A program made the position numbers and the translations under genes. Shown here piece after piece: positions 1-6,495 of a stretch of 11,040 nt of DNA. The notes below the pieces were generated by a model. The model ran no database searches. It was not told the DNA's origin and saw only the letters and a program-made list of their open reading frames with translations. Every line of letters starts with the position of its first letter. The first letter of the stretch is position 1. This DNA comes from Eubacteriales bacterium (lineage in GTDB: Bacteria; Bacillota; Clostridia; JAQUNY01): contig JAQUNY010000042.1 of NCBI GenBank assembly GCA_028717405.1, positions 1-11,040 of the forward strand, given 5' to 3'.

Positions 1-231
1 AATTGCAGCCGTAAGTTCGTTACGCCGGGCATGATGCAGCTGATTCCGGCGAAATCATCGTTAATTGGAGTTGTTGCAGCAAAACCAATATTAAATTCTA
101 CTGTCAATGTTGGGGGTCTGAATAGTTCAGGTTATATGAGAGATCAACAAGATTCCATATATGATGCCTGTATGATCCGCCTCTGGTATATTTGTTTCTG
201 ACGCACGCGGCACACGTAACGCAACGCATAA
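1..231. other. left-edge region without a confident gene
   Basis: No coding sequence can be defended here. The first plus-strand frame stays open from the window edge to a TGA at 199-201, and a minus-strand frame is open from about 131 down to base 1. Both are short. The minus frame has no Shine-Dalgarno or ATG at a sensible place, and neither translation is recognisable. The last part (about 205-231) leads into the promoter of the next gene. A partial gene running off the left edge cannot be excluded. Confidence 0.3.
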
Positions 232-260
232 TTGACACCTGTTTCGCCTGATGTTAGACT
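232..260 (+). promoter_or_regulatory. sigma-A type promoter of the phosphatase/FAH operon
   Basis: A perfect TTGACA -35 box lies at 232-237. It is followed after exactly 17 bases by TAGACT at 255-260, which matches four of six positions of the TATAAT consensus. Transcription would start near 267, leaving a short leader with an AAAGG ribosome binding site at 282-286. This is the best -35 match in the window and fits the first plus-strand operon. Confidence 0.5.
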
Positions 261-296
261 TTATAAAAACAGATACTGTGTAAAGGTGTGATATAT

Positions 297-1004
297 TTGC
301 TGTTGTATATATTAAGGCATGGCGATCCGATTTACTCTCCTGATACTTTGACTCAAAAAGGCAGGCTCCAGGCTGACGCACTCGCCAAAAGGCTTGCCTC
401 AGCCGGGCTGGATAAAGTCTATTCATCGCCTCTCGGCCGGGCAAAAGAAACCGCTCAGCCGACATGTGACCTTTTAGGGTTGAAGTATGAAATAGAGGAA
501 TGGACAAGTGAAAGCCTCGCCTGGAAGGATTTTTCCATGGTCATGCCTGACGGTAAACGCAGATGGACTTTCAGCAGGCCTGGGCCGGTCCTGAGAAATG
601 ACATGACAATCGAAGCAGGGGCAAAATGGCATGAACTTGATGTTTTCAGCCAGACCAACGCACGTGAGGGATATGACAGGATATGCCGCGCGTCAGACGG
701 TTTTCTTGAAAAACACGGTTACAGACGTGAGGGAGCCGTGTACAGGATAACAGATCCCAACGACCTGAGAATTGCCGTATTCTGCCATGAAGGTTTTAGC
801 CTGACCTGGCTTTCCCACCTTCTCGGCATCCCCCCGCATATTTTCTGGACCGGCTTTGGCATTACACATTCAGGCCTTACACTGCTACAATTTTATAATC
901 ATGACGAAGGATACACTGTACCAAGGTGTTTGTGCCACTCAGACCTTTCGCATATCTATGGCGAAGGCCTTCCCATGACATACAATAATACGCTCAGGAT
1001 ATGA
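297..1004 (+). CDS. histidine phosphatase family protein (phosphoglycerate mutase-like)
   Basis: Member of the histidine phosphatase superfamily, cytoplasmic, expected to remove phosphate from a small phosphorylated metabolite through a phospho-histidine intermediate. The N-terminal signature LRHGDP places the nucleophile at His8 of a product starting at 297. Arg-containing SSPLGRAKETAQ follows, and the second active-site histidine lies in FCHEG (His164). About 235 residues is normal for the family. Start choice: a GTG at 288 is open in frame, but the only Shine-Dalgarno (AAAGG, 282-286) lies 1 base from it and 10 bases from the TTG at 297, so TTG 297 is preferred. A TTG at 303 is a further option. 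The FAH-family gene starts 10 bases after the stop, so the two are probably one operon. The family label is secure. The substrate is unknown, and metabolic mutase, cobalamin-type phosphatase or sugar phosphatase roles are not distinguishable. Confidence 0.85.
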   Translation: MLLYILRHGDPIYSPDTLTQKGRLQADALAKRLASAGLDKVYSSPLGRAKETAQPTCDLLGLKYEIEEWTSESLAWKDFSMVMPDGKRRWTFSRPGPVLRNDMTIEAGAKWHELDVFSQTNAREGYDRICRASDGFLEKHGYRREGAVYRITDPNDLRIAVFCHEGFSLTWLSHLLGIPPHIFWTGFGITHSGLTLLQFYNHDEGYTVPRCLCHSDLSHIYGEGLPMTYNNTLRI

Positions 1005-1014
1005 GGGGACAAAA

Positions 1015-1797
1015 ATGAAAATAGCAAGATTTGAAACCAAAGGTAAAATCAGGTATGGATCAGTGGAAAACGGCATTATAGATATGATCGAAGGCGACAT
1101 ATTCGGAAGCCATACGCTGACAGGCATCAAATATGATATCAAAGGCGTCAGATTGCTTGCGCCTGTCGCACCTCCGAACATCATAGCCATCGGCCTGAAC
1201 TACAGAAAACACGCCGCTGAAAGCAGCATGAAGCCTCCGGAAAGGCCCGTTATCTTTGTAAAAACAACAAATAGTATAATCGGGCCGGCTGATAATATAA
1301 GGATCCCCGAAATTGCTCCCGGCGAGGTTGATTATGAAGCCGAATTGACCATCGTAATTGGAAAGACCGCAAAGAACATCAGCGAGCAGGATGCTGCCGA
1401 ATACATACTTGGCTATACATGCGGCAATGATGTCAGCGCCAGGGATTGCCAGCTGAAACTGGACGCACAGTGGGCAAGAGGCAAGTCCTTTGACACCTTC
1501 TGCCCAATAGGCCCTTATATCGTCACAGATATACCCGATCCTGACAGCTTGTCTATTAAGTCAAGGTTAAACGGGAAAACTGTTCAGGAATCGAACACCT
1601 CCGACATGATATTTCCGGTAAGGCATCTGGTTAGCTTTTGCTCCAAAAATATGACGCTATATCCCGGAACCATAATTATGACAGGTACGCCTGAAGGGGT
1701 CGGATTTGCGCGCAAGCCACCGCTCTTCATGAAATCCGGCGACACTATCGAGATCGAAATAGAGAAAATCGGGATACTCATGAACAAAGTGCTCTGA
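1015..1797 (+). CDS. fumarylacetoacetate hydrolase (FAH) family protein
   Basis: Cytoplasmic metal-dependent enzyme of the FAH / 2-hydroxyhepta-2,4-diene-1,7-dioate isomerase group. Members hydrolyse or isomerise beta-diketo acids, for example acylpyruvates or 2,4-diketo-3-deoxy sugar acids. A short N-terminal domain (about 1-50) precedes the catalytic fold. The metal ligands are visible as Glu108 and Glu110 in DYEAEL and Asp139 in GNDVSARD. Lys157 lies in RGKSFDTF, and the C-terminal TGTPEGVG loop is at 223-230. At 260 residues it has the normal single-domain length. It starts at ATG 1015 with a GGGG ribosome binding site at 1005-1008, immediately after the phosphatase stop, which indicates co-transcription. 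Specificity cannot be read from the sequence. Given the sugar genes around it, a sugar-acid role (such as 2,4-diketo-3-deoxy-fuconate hydrolysis) is an inference, and an aromatic-degradation role is not supported by any neighbour. Confidence 0.88.
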   Translation: MKIARFETKGKIRYGSVENGIIDMIEGDIFGSHTLTGIKYDIKGVRLLAPVAPPNIIAIGLNYRKHAAESSMKPPERPVIFVKTTNSIIGPADNIRIPEIAPGEVDYEAELTIVIGKTAKNISEQDAAEYILGYTCGNDVSARDCQLKLDAQWARGKSFDTFCPIGPYIVTDIPDPDSLSIKSRLNGKTVQESNTSDMIFPVRHLVSFCSKNMTLYPGTIIMTGTPEGVGFARKPPLFMKSGDTIEIEIEKIGILMNKVL

Positions 1798-1825
1798 GTA
1801 AGGTGCAGCAGCTACCTGCCTTGTC

Positions 1826-1848
1826 ACCGGCACATTAACCTGTGCGGT
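1826..1848. terminator. weak hairpin between convergent genes
   Basis: GCACA at 1830-1834 pairs with TGTGC at 1841-1845, and ACC at 1826-1828 pairs with GGT at 1846-1848, leaving one bulged G and a six-base loop. It lies 30 bases after the FAH-family stop and about 100 bases from the end of the convergent MATE gene. Only AAATTT follows on the plus strand, with no proper T tract, so its role as terminator for either gene is doubtful. Confidence 0.2.
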
Positions 1849-1950
1849 AAATTTGTCATATGAACTTGGGTCTTGTATACAGACATAAATCCGGCAAATG
1901 GCCACAAGTCCGACACACAGATATAATACTGCAAATGGACAATGGTATGA

Positions 1951-3312
1951 TTATGCCACCTGCGTCTTCAGGATGACACGGGTCTTCCACCTGCCGCTCG
2001 CGAAATATATAGTTCCGGTTATAAGGGCTGCCACCGAAGCAATGGGAGCACCAAGTCCGACTCCGGCAAGCCCCTGCCCCATTACCATTCCCAGGATCCA
2101 GGCTGAAGGTATCCTTACAAGCAACGCAGCCATAGAACTGTTAAAAAGAGAAAAAGCAGTGTGTCCGGCCCCTGTAAAAAGGCCATTCATACAGAAAACA
2201 AATGGCACCACCAGATAATCATAGCTGAACGATCTAAGGTATATCACACCTTTTTCTATCATTTCGGCGTCATCGCCGAATATCAGCAGCCATTTCTCAG
2301 GCATGCTTCTCATAAGCGCAAAAATGACGACACTGATTGCCATAGCAATGGCAATGCCCGTATATAAGGTCTGCACAGCCCTTTTATAACTTCCCGCGCC
2401 TATGTTTTGAGCGCTCATTGCGGAAACCGAAGTACTCATGGCAATAGCGGGAAGTATGGCAAATCCGTTTAGTTTGCCCACAGCCCCCACAGCCGCAGAA
2501 GCAGTGACTCCGAATGTATTGACAAGGGCTGTGAGAAAAAGAAATGAAACACTTGTGGCAACATTTTGTATTGAAGCAGGAATTCCGATTTTCAGTATAA
2601 GGCGGAGCCTTTCACGATGAAATCTGAAAGACTTGAGTTTAAAGTCAAAAATAAAATCATTCTTCATAAGGTATATTATGCACAGGAACACGCTTAATGC
2701 CTGAGAAAGCACAGTAGCTAAGGCTGCACCCGCAGCTCCCCACCCGAAAGCCGCAACCATAAGAAGGTCAAGCAGGATATTTGCAGCACAGGCAATGCTG
2801 ATAAATACCAAAGGTCCTCTGCTGTTGCCCATTCCCCGCATAACTGAGCTCAGGGCGTTATACCCGAAAATGAAGATGGTACCAAGCATTGTTATAAACA
2901 GATAAGACCGTGCTTCATCAAATGACCCCACAGGCGTTCTTATCAGTTTGAGAAGCGGCACTCCAAGCACAGTCATAATGACTGTTAAAGAAACCCCCGC
3001 AACCAGAAGACTCGTGAAAAGAGTCCCTATTGTTTCCCTCAGGGCATCACGTTTTCCCGCCCCAAGATATTGTGCGACAAGCACGGTCGCCCCTACAGAA
3101 AGCCCGAAAACCATGTTGGTGATAAGAAAAGTAGCCTGTGAGCCGATATTAACCCCGGACATACCCGCCGTCCCGGAAAACTGTCCCACAATGATCATGT
3201 CCGCTACGCTGTAAAGCAGCTGCACTATATTCGATAAAAGGCACGGCAGTGCGAATCCTATCAGCCGAACTGCTACATTGCCCTGTGACAAATCTTTTTC
3301 AAGCTTGCCCAT
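1951..3312 (-). CDS. MATE family efflux transporter
   Basis: Integral membrane antiporter of the multidrug and toxic compound extrusion family, exporting organic cations or metabolites in exchange for Na+ or H+. The 453 residues form about twelve hydrophobic segments in two homologous halves. The first opens with LIGFALPCLLSNIVQLLY and the conserved aspartate motif VADMIIVG (Asp38). The second half opens at ILKIGIPASIQ and runs through AMSAQNIGAG. Length is typical of the family. The start at 3312 is supported by AAGGCGG (plus-strand complement 3321-3327) 8 bases upstream. It is convergent with the FAH-family operon and divergent from the aldolase, with its own candidate promoter and a dyad upstream. 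The substrate is unknown. Export of an antimicrobial or of a sugar-derived metabolite is equally open. Confidence 0.93.
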   Translation of the reverse strand: MGKLEKDLSQGNVAVRLIGFALPCLLSNIVQLLYSVADMIIVGQFSGTAGMSGVNIGSQATFLITNMVFGLSVGATVLVAQYLGAGKRDALRETIGTLFTSLLVAGVSLTVIMTVLGVPLLKLIRTPVGSFDEARSYLFITMLGTIFIFGYNALSSVMRGMGNSRGPLVFISIACAANILLDLLMVAAFGWGAAGAALATVLSQALSVFLCIIYLMKNDFIFDFKLKSFRFHRERLRLILKIGIPASIQNVATSVSFLFLTALVNTFGVTASAAVGAVGKLNGFAILPAIAMSTSVSAMSAQNIGAGSYKRAVQTLYTGIAIAMAISVVIFALMRSMPEKWLLIFGDDAEMIEKGVIYLRSFSYDYLVVPFVFCMNGLFTGAGHTAFSLFNSSMAALLVRIPSAWILGMVMGQGLAGVGLGAPIASVAALITGTIYFASGRWKTRVILKTQVA

Positions 3313-3350
3313 CTACATTACCGCCTTACCACATCTGATTTCAGACATTC

Positions 3351-3380
3351 CATATATAATAACACATTGCGTTATATATG
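3351..3380. promoter_or_regulatory. inverted repeat, candidate operator between MATE and aldolase genes
   Basis: Two perfect 9-base arms, CATATATAA (3351-3359) and TTATATATG (3372-3380), flank a 12-base spacer. Inside, AACACATTGCGTT (3361-3373) is itself a near palindrome of the form AACRCAWTGYGTT. The dyad covers the probable -10 box of the MATE promoter and lies about 70 bases upstream of the aldolase -10. This is the placement expected for a repressor site controlling the exporter. No regulator gene is present in the window, so the binding protein is unknown. Confidence 0.4.
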
Positions 3381-3398
3381 ATAACGATTTTTCTGCAA
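3371..3398 (-). promoter_or_regulatory. candidate promoter of the MATE gene
   Basis: Read on the minus strand, TTGCAG (complement of 3393-3398) is followed after 16 bases by TATAAC (complement of 3371-3376). Four of six -35 positions and five of six -10 positions match consensus. The predicted leader to the ATG at 3312 is about 50 bases and contains the ribosome binding site. The -10 falls inside the inverted repeat described for 3351-3380. Confidence 0.4.
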
Positions 3399-3446
3399 TT
3401 CACGTTGCAAGAACTCAGTTGAATTTTTCTGAAATTTTGTTTTTAA

Positions 3447-3455
3447 TGATATAAT
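3447..3455 (+). promoter_or_regulatory. extended -10 promoter of the aldolase/dehydrogenase pair
   Basis: TGATATAAT is a perfect extended -10 element: TG at 3447-3448, one base, then TATAAT at 3450-3455. The best-spaced -35 hexamer, TTCTGA at 3427-3432, is poor, which is common for extended -10 promoters. The start would be near 3462, with AAAGGA at 3482-3487 as ribosome binding site 6 bases before the ATG at 3494. Confidence 0.5.
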
Positions 3456-3493
3456 ATCTGCACAGTAATAGCATCCTGAAGAAAGGATTTTCA

Positions 3494-4411
3494 ATGAACA
3501 TGAAAAGTACAAAAGAGATAATCGATTTTGCATGGAAGAACAACTTCGTGATCCCGGCCTTTAACATCCCCTACCTGCCGATGTTGAAGCCTGTCGTGGA
3601 AGCTATCCGCGACGAGGATTCATTCGGGCTTATACAGGTGGCAAGACTGGAATGGGAAAAATTCGAGTCCCGCAGCCTGAAAGCAGTAAGAGACGAATAC
3701 CTTCTTTGGGAAGATAAAAGACATGTCCGCCTGCACCTGGACCATGTTCCTGTTATCGATGAAGATTATGTACAGGTGGATTATCAGGGAATAATCAAAG
3801 AGGCTGTCGCGCTGGGATATTGCTCGCTTATGGTTGACGGATCCAGGCTCCCTCTGAATGAAAATATTACAGCGACGGAAGCTGTCTGCGACATCGCCCA
3901 CAAAGCAGGCCTGCCCTGCGAAGCTGAGCTTGGCGCCGTGCTGGGCCACGAGTCGGGGCCAATGCCCCCATACGAAGAGATATTTAAAAGCGGCAAGGGC
4001 TTTACAAAGCCGGAGGAAGCAGAGCTATTCGTTTTGAAAAGCGGATGCGACTGGCTTTCAGTTGCAATAGGCAACATCCACGGCGCAATATCCGAAGCAA
4101 CCCGCGGGCAGGTTAAGCCGCAGGCAAGGCTTGATATCGTACATCTGGCAAAGCTTAAGCAGGCAGCTAATGTGCCGCTGGTCCTTCACGGAGGATCAGG
4201 CATTAAAAAGGAATGTATCATTGACGCCATTAAAAACGGAATAGCGAAAATAAATATCGGTACAGAAATCAGACAGTCATACGAAAAAGGGCTGAAGGAG
4301 CAAGGTGAAGAAGGCGGCAGAGCTCTTGTATACAACAAAACCAGAGCCCTCATCAGTGATTTTCTGGAGATTTCAGGAACTGCATCACTAATAAGCAGGA
4401 GATTGCCATGA
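3494..4411 (+). CDS. class II ketose-bisphosphate aldolase family protein
   Basis: Zinc-dependent class II aldolase of the fructose-/tagatose-bisphosphate family (FbaA/GatY/KbaY/IolJ type), cytoplasmic, expected to cleave a ketose (bis)phosphate to dihydroxyacetone phosphate and an aldehyde. Motifs in order: PAFN (21-24); LHLDHV with catalytic Asp83 and zinc ligand His84; MVDGSRLPLNEN (113-124); AELG with Glu145; IGNIHG with zinc ligand His196; LHGGSG with zinc ligand His232; and KINIGTE near 257. All catalytic and metal residues are present. At 305 residues it is slightly longer than the usual 280-290. The region 50-77 (RLEWEKFESRS...), before the first zinc ligand, differs from standard fructose-bisphosphate aldolases, and a non-housekeeping substrate is likely. 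ATG 3494 has AAAGGA 6 bases upstream; a second ATG at 3500 is less well spaced. The stop overlaps the next start by 4 bases (ATGA), indicating translational coupling to the dehydrogenase. Confidence 0.9.
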   Translation: MNMKSTKEIIDFAWKNNFVIPAFNIPYLPMLKPVVEAIRDEDSFGLIQVARLEWEKFESRSLKAVRDEYLLWEDKRHVRLHLDHVPVIDEDYVQVDYQGIIKEAVALGYCSLMVDGSRLPLNENITATEAVCDIAHKAGLPCEAELGAVLGHESGPMPPYEEIFKSGKGFTKPEEAELFVLKSGCDWLSVAIGNIHGAISEATRGQVKPQARLDIVHLAKLKQAANVPLVLHGGSGIKKECIIDAIKNGIAKINIGTEIRQSYEKGLKEQGEEGGRALVYNKTRALISDFLEISGTASLISRRLP

Positions 4412-5403
4412 AAACAAAGCAAATATTTTTCACTTCACCGGGGATAGCCGAGCTTATGGAAAAAGAACTTCCGCCGGTCGGGCCCGGTGACGTCCTTGTT
4501 AAAACTGAATATACCGCCATAAGCGGCGGTACAGAAAGGGCATGCCTTATGGGTGTGCCGAACACACAGGGCACCTACCCGATTTCGCTGGGTTACAGCG
4601 GAGTATCCGAAGTAATTAAAACAGGCTCCGGCGTCAAAGATTTTGAGCCTGGTGACAGAGTACTTGTCTATCATGGCCATCATGCCGAATATTGCATGGT
4701 TCGTCCTGATATGCTGACAAAAGTGACAGATCCGTCTGTCCCGTCTCTGGATGCCGCTTTCGTCATTATCGCTTCAATGTCTCTGGGAGGAGTGCGCAAA
4801 GCACGGATCGAGATCGGCGAAAATGCCATGGTCATGGGGCAGGGTATACTTGGCATATTTGCCGTTCAATTGTGCCGGATAAACGGAGCCATTCCGGTTA
4901 TCGCTGCTGACCTCAAAGACGAGCGCAGAAAAACAGCATCACTTCTCGGCGCAGATCATACCTTGGATCCGGGTGAAAAAGACTTCTGCGGCAAGGTAAA
5001 AGAAATCACCGCCGGCAAGGGCGTAAACGCAACAATCGAAGTTACCGGCTCCTCGGCTGCAATGGCTCAGGCCCTTGATTGCGCGGCATGGATGGGAAGA
5101 GTCGTTTTGTTGGGCTGTACAAGAGTATCGGATTGCCCTGTCGACTACTACCAGAAAGTCCACCGCCCCGGTATTTCGCTGATCGGAGCTCACAATTTTG
5201 TGAGGCCCAGGCACGAGTCCTATCCGGGCCACTGGACACATCATGACGACTGCAGGGCTCTCATTAAGCTGATTGCCGGTAAAAGGCTCAAGGTAGCTCC
5301 GGTGATTACAGACATTTTTTCACCGTCAGAAGCCCCCGCCGTCTATAAAAGGCTTGCCGAAAGAAAAGACTTCCCGGCGGGAGCAGCTTTCAGGTGGTCA
5401 TAG
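4408..5403 (+). CDS. medium-chain (MDR) dehydrogenase lacking catalytic zinc ligands
   Basis: Medium-chain dehydrogenase/reductase, 331 residues. The GroES-like N-terminal domain contains AISGGTERA (37-45) and LGYSGVSEV (61-69). These occupy the places where zinc alcohol dehydrogenases have Cys and GHE, so all three catalytic zinc ligands are replaced (Ser39, Tyr63, Ser64), and no four-cysteine structural zinc loop is seen. The Rossmann domain has GQGILG at 144-149 and an acidic Asp168 at the end of the second strand, favouring NAD over NADP. The C-terminal part has an HNFVRP...WTHHDD segment. The 'IS-GTE' signature resembles the BchC-like and bi-domain oxidoreductase branch of the family (recalled, not searched). 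It is translationally coupled to the aldolase. By analogy with galactitol-phosphate dehydrogenase plus tagatose-bisphosphate aldolase, it may oxidise a polyol or hydroxyl group upstream of the cleavage step; the reaction is an inference. Confidence 0.85.
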   Translation: MKTKQIFFTSPGIAELMEKELPPVGPGDVLVKTEYTAISGGTERACLMGVPNTQGTYPISLGYSGVSEVIKTGSGVKDFEPGDRVLVYHGHHAEYCMVRPDMLTKVTDPSVPSLDAAFVIIASMSLGGVRKARIEIGENAMVMGQGILGIFAVQLCRINGAIPVIAADLKDERRKTASLLGADHTLDPGEKDFCGKVKEITAGKGVNATIEVTGSSAAMAQALDCAAWMGRVVLLGCTRVSDCPVDYYQKVHRPGISLIGAHNFVRPRHESYPGHWTHHDDCRALIKLIAGKRLKVAPVITDIFSPSEAPAVYKRLAERKDFPAGAAFRWS

Positions 5404-5446
5404 AAATCTGATTGCGATTTTGCGCCGATCATCTGGTGCAGCAGAA

Positions 5447-6205
5447 TTAAAAATCTATTTTTTTCAGAGGCCGGTACCAGATATTGCGGAACCGGATCGG
5501 ATTGTTGTGGTCCTGAAGCATCAGCGGCCCGACGGGCGGATGCGGTGAATACGGCTCCGTCTTTTTATACAGCGTCGGCCCGATTAGCTCTGTATGGTTC
5601 TGAACAACTACTCCGTTGAACAGGACTGTTATATAAGCAGGGCTGATCAGTTTGTCGCTTTCAAACCTGGGAGCTTCCCATATTATGTCATATATCTGCC
5701 ATTCCCCCGGGCGCCTGCACGCGTTTACCAGCGGAGGGAACTGCCCGTATATGCCGCCTGTGACTCCGTCTGCATAAGTCGGGTTATCATAGCAGTCCAA
5801 TACCTGGATTTCATATTTCCCCATCATGAATATACCGCTGTTGCTTCTCCCCTGGCTGTTGCCGGAAGGGACTGCCGGAGTAGCCCATTCGACATGCAGC
5901 TGGCAGTCGCCGAATTCTTCTCTTGTGCTGATGTAGCCTGTTTTCGGCACTACCTCCATATACCCGTTTTCCACCTTCCATGCAGCCGGGGAACCGTCCT
6001 TCGGGCTTATCCATCCGGAAAGATCCTTCCCGTCAAAAAGTATGACCGCATCATCCGGCGGGACTGCGGGCAGGATTTCCCCTCCGGAAAACATACATGG
6101 CCGTCCGGGATACACAACCTTCGGATGAGGCCTTGTGCCGTCATGCACGCGGTATTTCGAACCCGGCAATAACGGAGTGTCGGTATGCCCTAAATCCTGT
6201 GTCAT
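5447..6205 (-). CDS. DUF1080 / 3-keto-disaccharide hydrolase family protein
   Basis: Belongs to the DUF1080 family (concanavalin-like fold), members of which hydrolyse 3-keto-glycosides made by glycoside 3-dehydrogenases. In the 252 residues, an N-terminal VHDGTRPHPKVVYPG stretch is followed by LFDGKDLSGW (56-65). Next come FGDCQLHVEW, a SNSGIFM turn, YEIQVLDCY, FPPLVNA, GEWQIYDIIW and a C-terminal PLMLQDHNNPIRFRNIWYR. These are the hallmark segments in the right order, so the domain is complete. No signal peptide or lipobox is visible, implying cytoplasmic action, whereas many family members are secreted. The start at 6205 is supported by GGAGAG (complement of 6215-6220) with 9-base spacing. 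It is convergent with the aldolase/dehydrogenase pair, 43 bases away. No Gfo/Idh/MocA dehydrogenase, the usual partner, lies in the window. The family is secure; the substrate is unknown. Confidence 0.88.
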   Translation of the reverse strand: MTQDLGHTDTPLLPGSKYRVHDGTRPHPKVVYPGRPCMFSGGEILPAVPPDDAVILFDGKDLSGWISPKDGSPAAWKVENGYMEVVPKTGYISTREEFGDCQLHVEWATPAVPSGNSQGRSNSGIFMMGKYEIQVLDCYDNPTYADGVTGGIYGQFPPLVNACRRPGEWQIYDIIWEAPRFESDKLISPAYITVLFNGVVVQNHTELIGPTLYKKTEPYSPHPPVGPLMLQDHNNPIRFRNIWYRPLKKIDF

Positions 6206-6437
6206 AATCTATTTCTCTCCTGTCTTTATATCATTACCGGCTTCCTGAAGGGAACCGGCTAAACCACGCGGAATCACGCTCAGCCATAAGAAACCATGCC
6301 GCTCCGGCCAGTCAATACCAGACAAAGACAGACCGCGCCGGGTAACACCATGCGTCCGTAGAAGCTGTAATATGGCTCAGCAATTCTGCATCATGAATAT
6401 AATAACACAAAAATCCTGTTTGTGAGGTTACTTTCCA
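6206..6437. other. divergent intergenic region with a small hairpin and possible remnant
   Basis: Gene-free DNA between the DUF1080 and DUF1846 genes. An imperfect hairpin lies at 6237-6258 (CCGGCTTCC, loop TGAA, GGGAACCGG; one mismatch and one wobble) in the probable DUF1080 leader, with no T tract. A small inverted repeat, CACAAA (6406-6411) with TTTGTG (6419-6424), sits just upstream of the DUF1846 promoter. On the minus strand, 6270-6385 is more GC-rich than a typical intergenic spacer and has two short overlapping frames without an initiator, which may be decayed coding DNA. No convincing DUF1080 promoter was found. Confidence 0.3.
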
Positions 6438-6466
6438 TTGCAATCTGCCAGCCGATATAATATTAT
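6438..6466 (+). promoter_or_regulatory. promoter of the DUF1846 gene
   Basis: TTGCAA at 6438-6443 and TATTAT at 6461-6466 are separated by 17 bases. A TATAAT at 6456-6461 overlaps but would need a poor -35. Transcription would start near 6473, giving a leader of about 23 bases with AGGAGG at 6482-6487. Confidence 0.5.
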
Positions 6467-6495
6467 TTTTATTAGTGGATCAGGAGGACAGCTTA

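Noticed and set aside
1..201. Plus-strand open frame from the window edge, and a minus-strand open frame from 131 to 1, as partial genes
   Set aside because: Both are short, neither has a recognisable product, and the minus frame lacks a start codon with a ribosome binding site.
127..507. Minus-strand open frame of 126 codons across the phosphatase start
   Set aside because: It overlaps the clear histidine phosphatase N-terminus antisense, and its translation is basic and unrecognisable.
5425..5446. Hairpin TGCGCC/GGTGCA after the dehydrogenase gene as a terminator
   Set aside because: The stem is only six bases with a wobble pair, and the T run is too far downstream, inside the convergent gene.
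5594..6172. Long plus-strand open frame of 192 codons opposite DUF1080
   Set aside because: It lies entirely antisense to a complete DUF1080 domain and shows no family motif.
6475..6495. GTG at 6475 as the DUF1846 start
   Set aside because: It lies upstream of the AGGAGG site, and family proteins begin at the later ATG at 6496.
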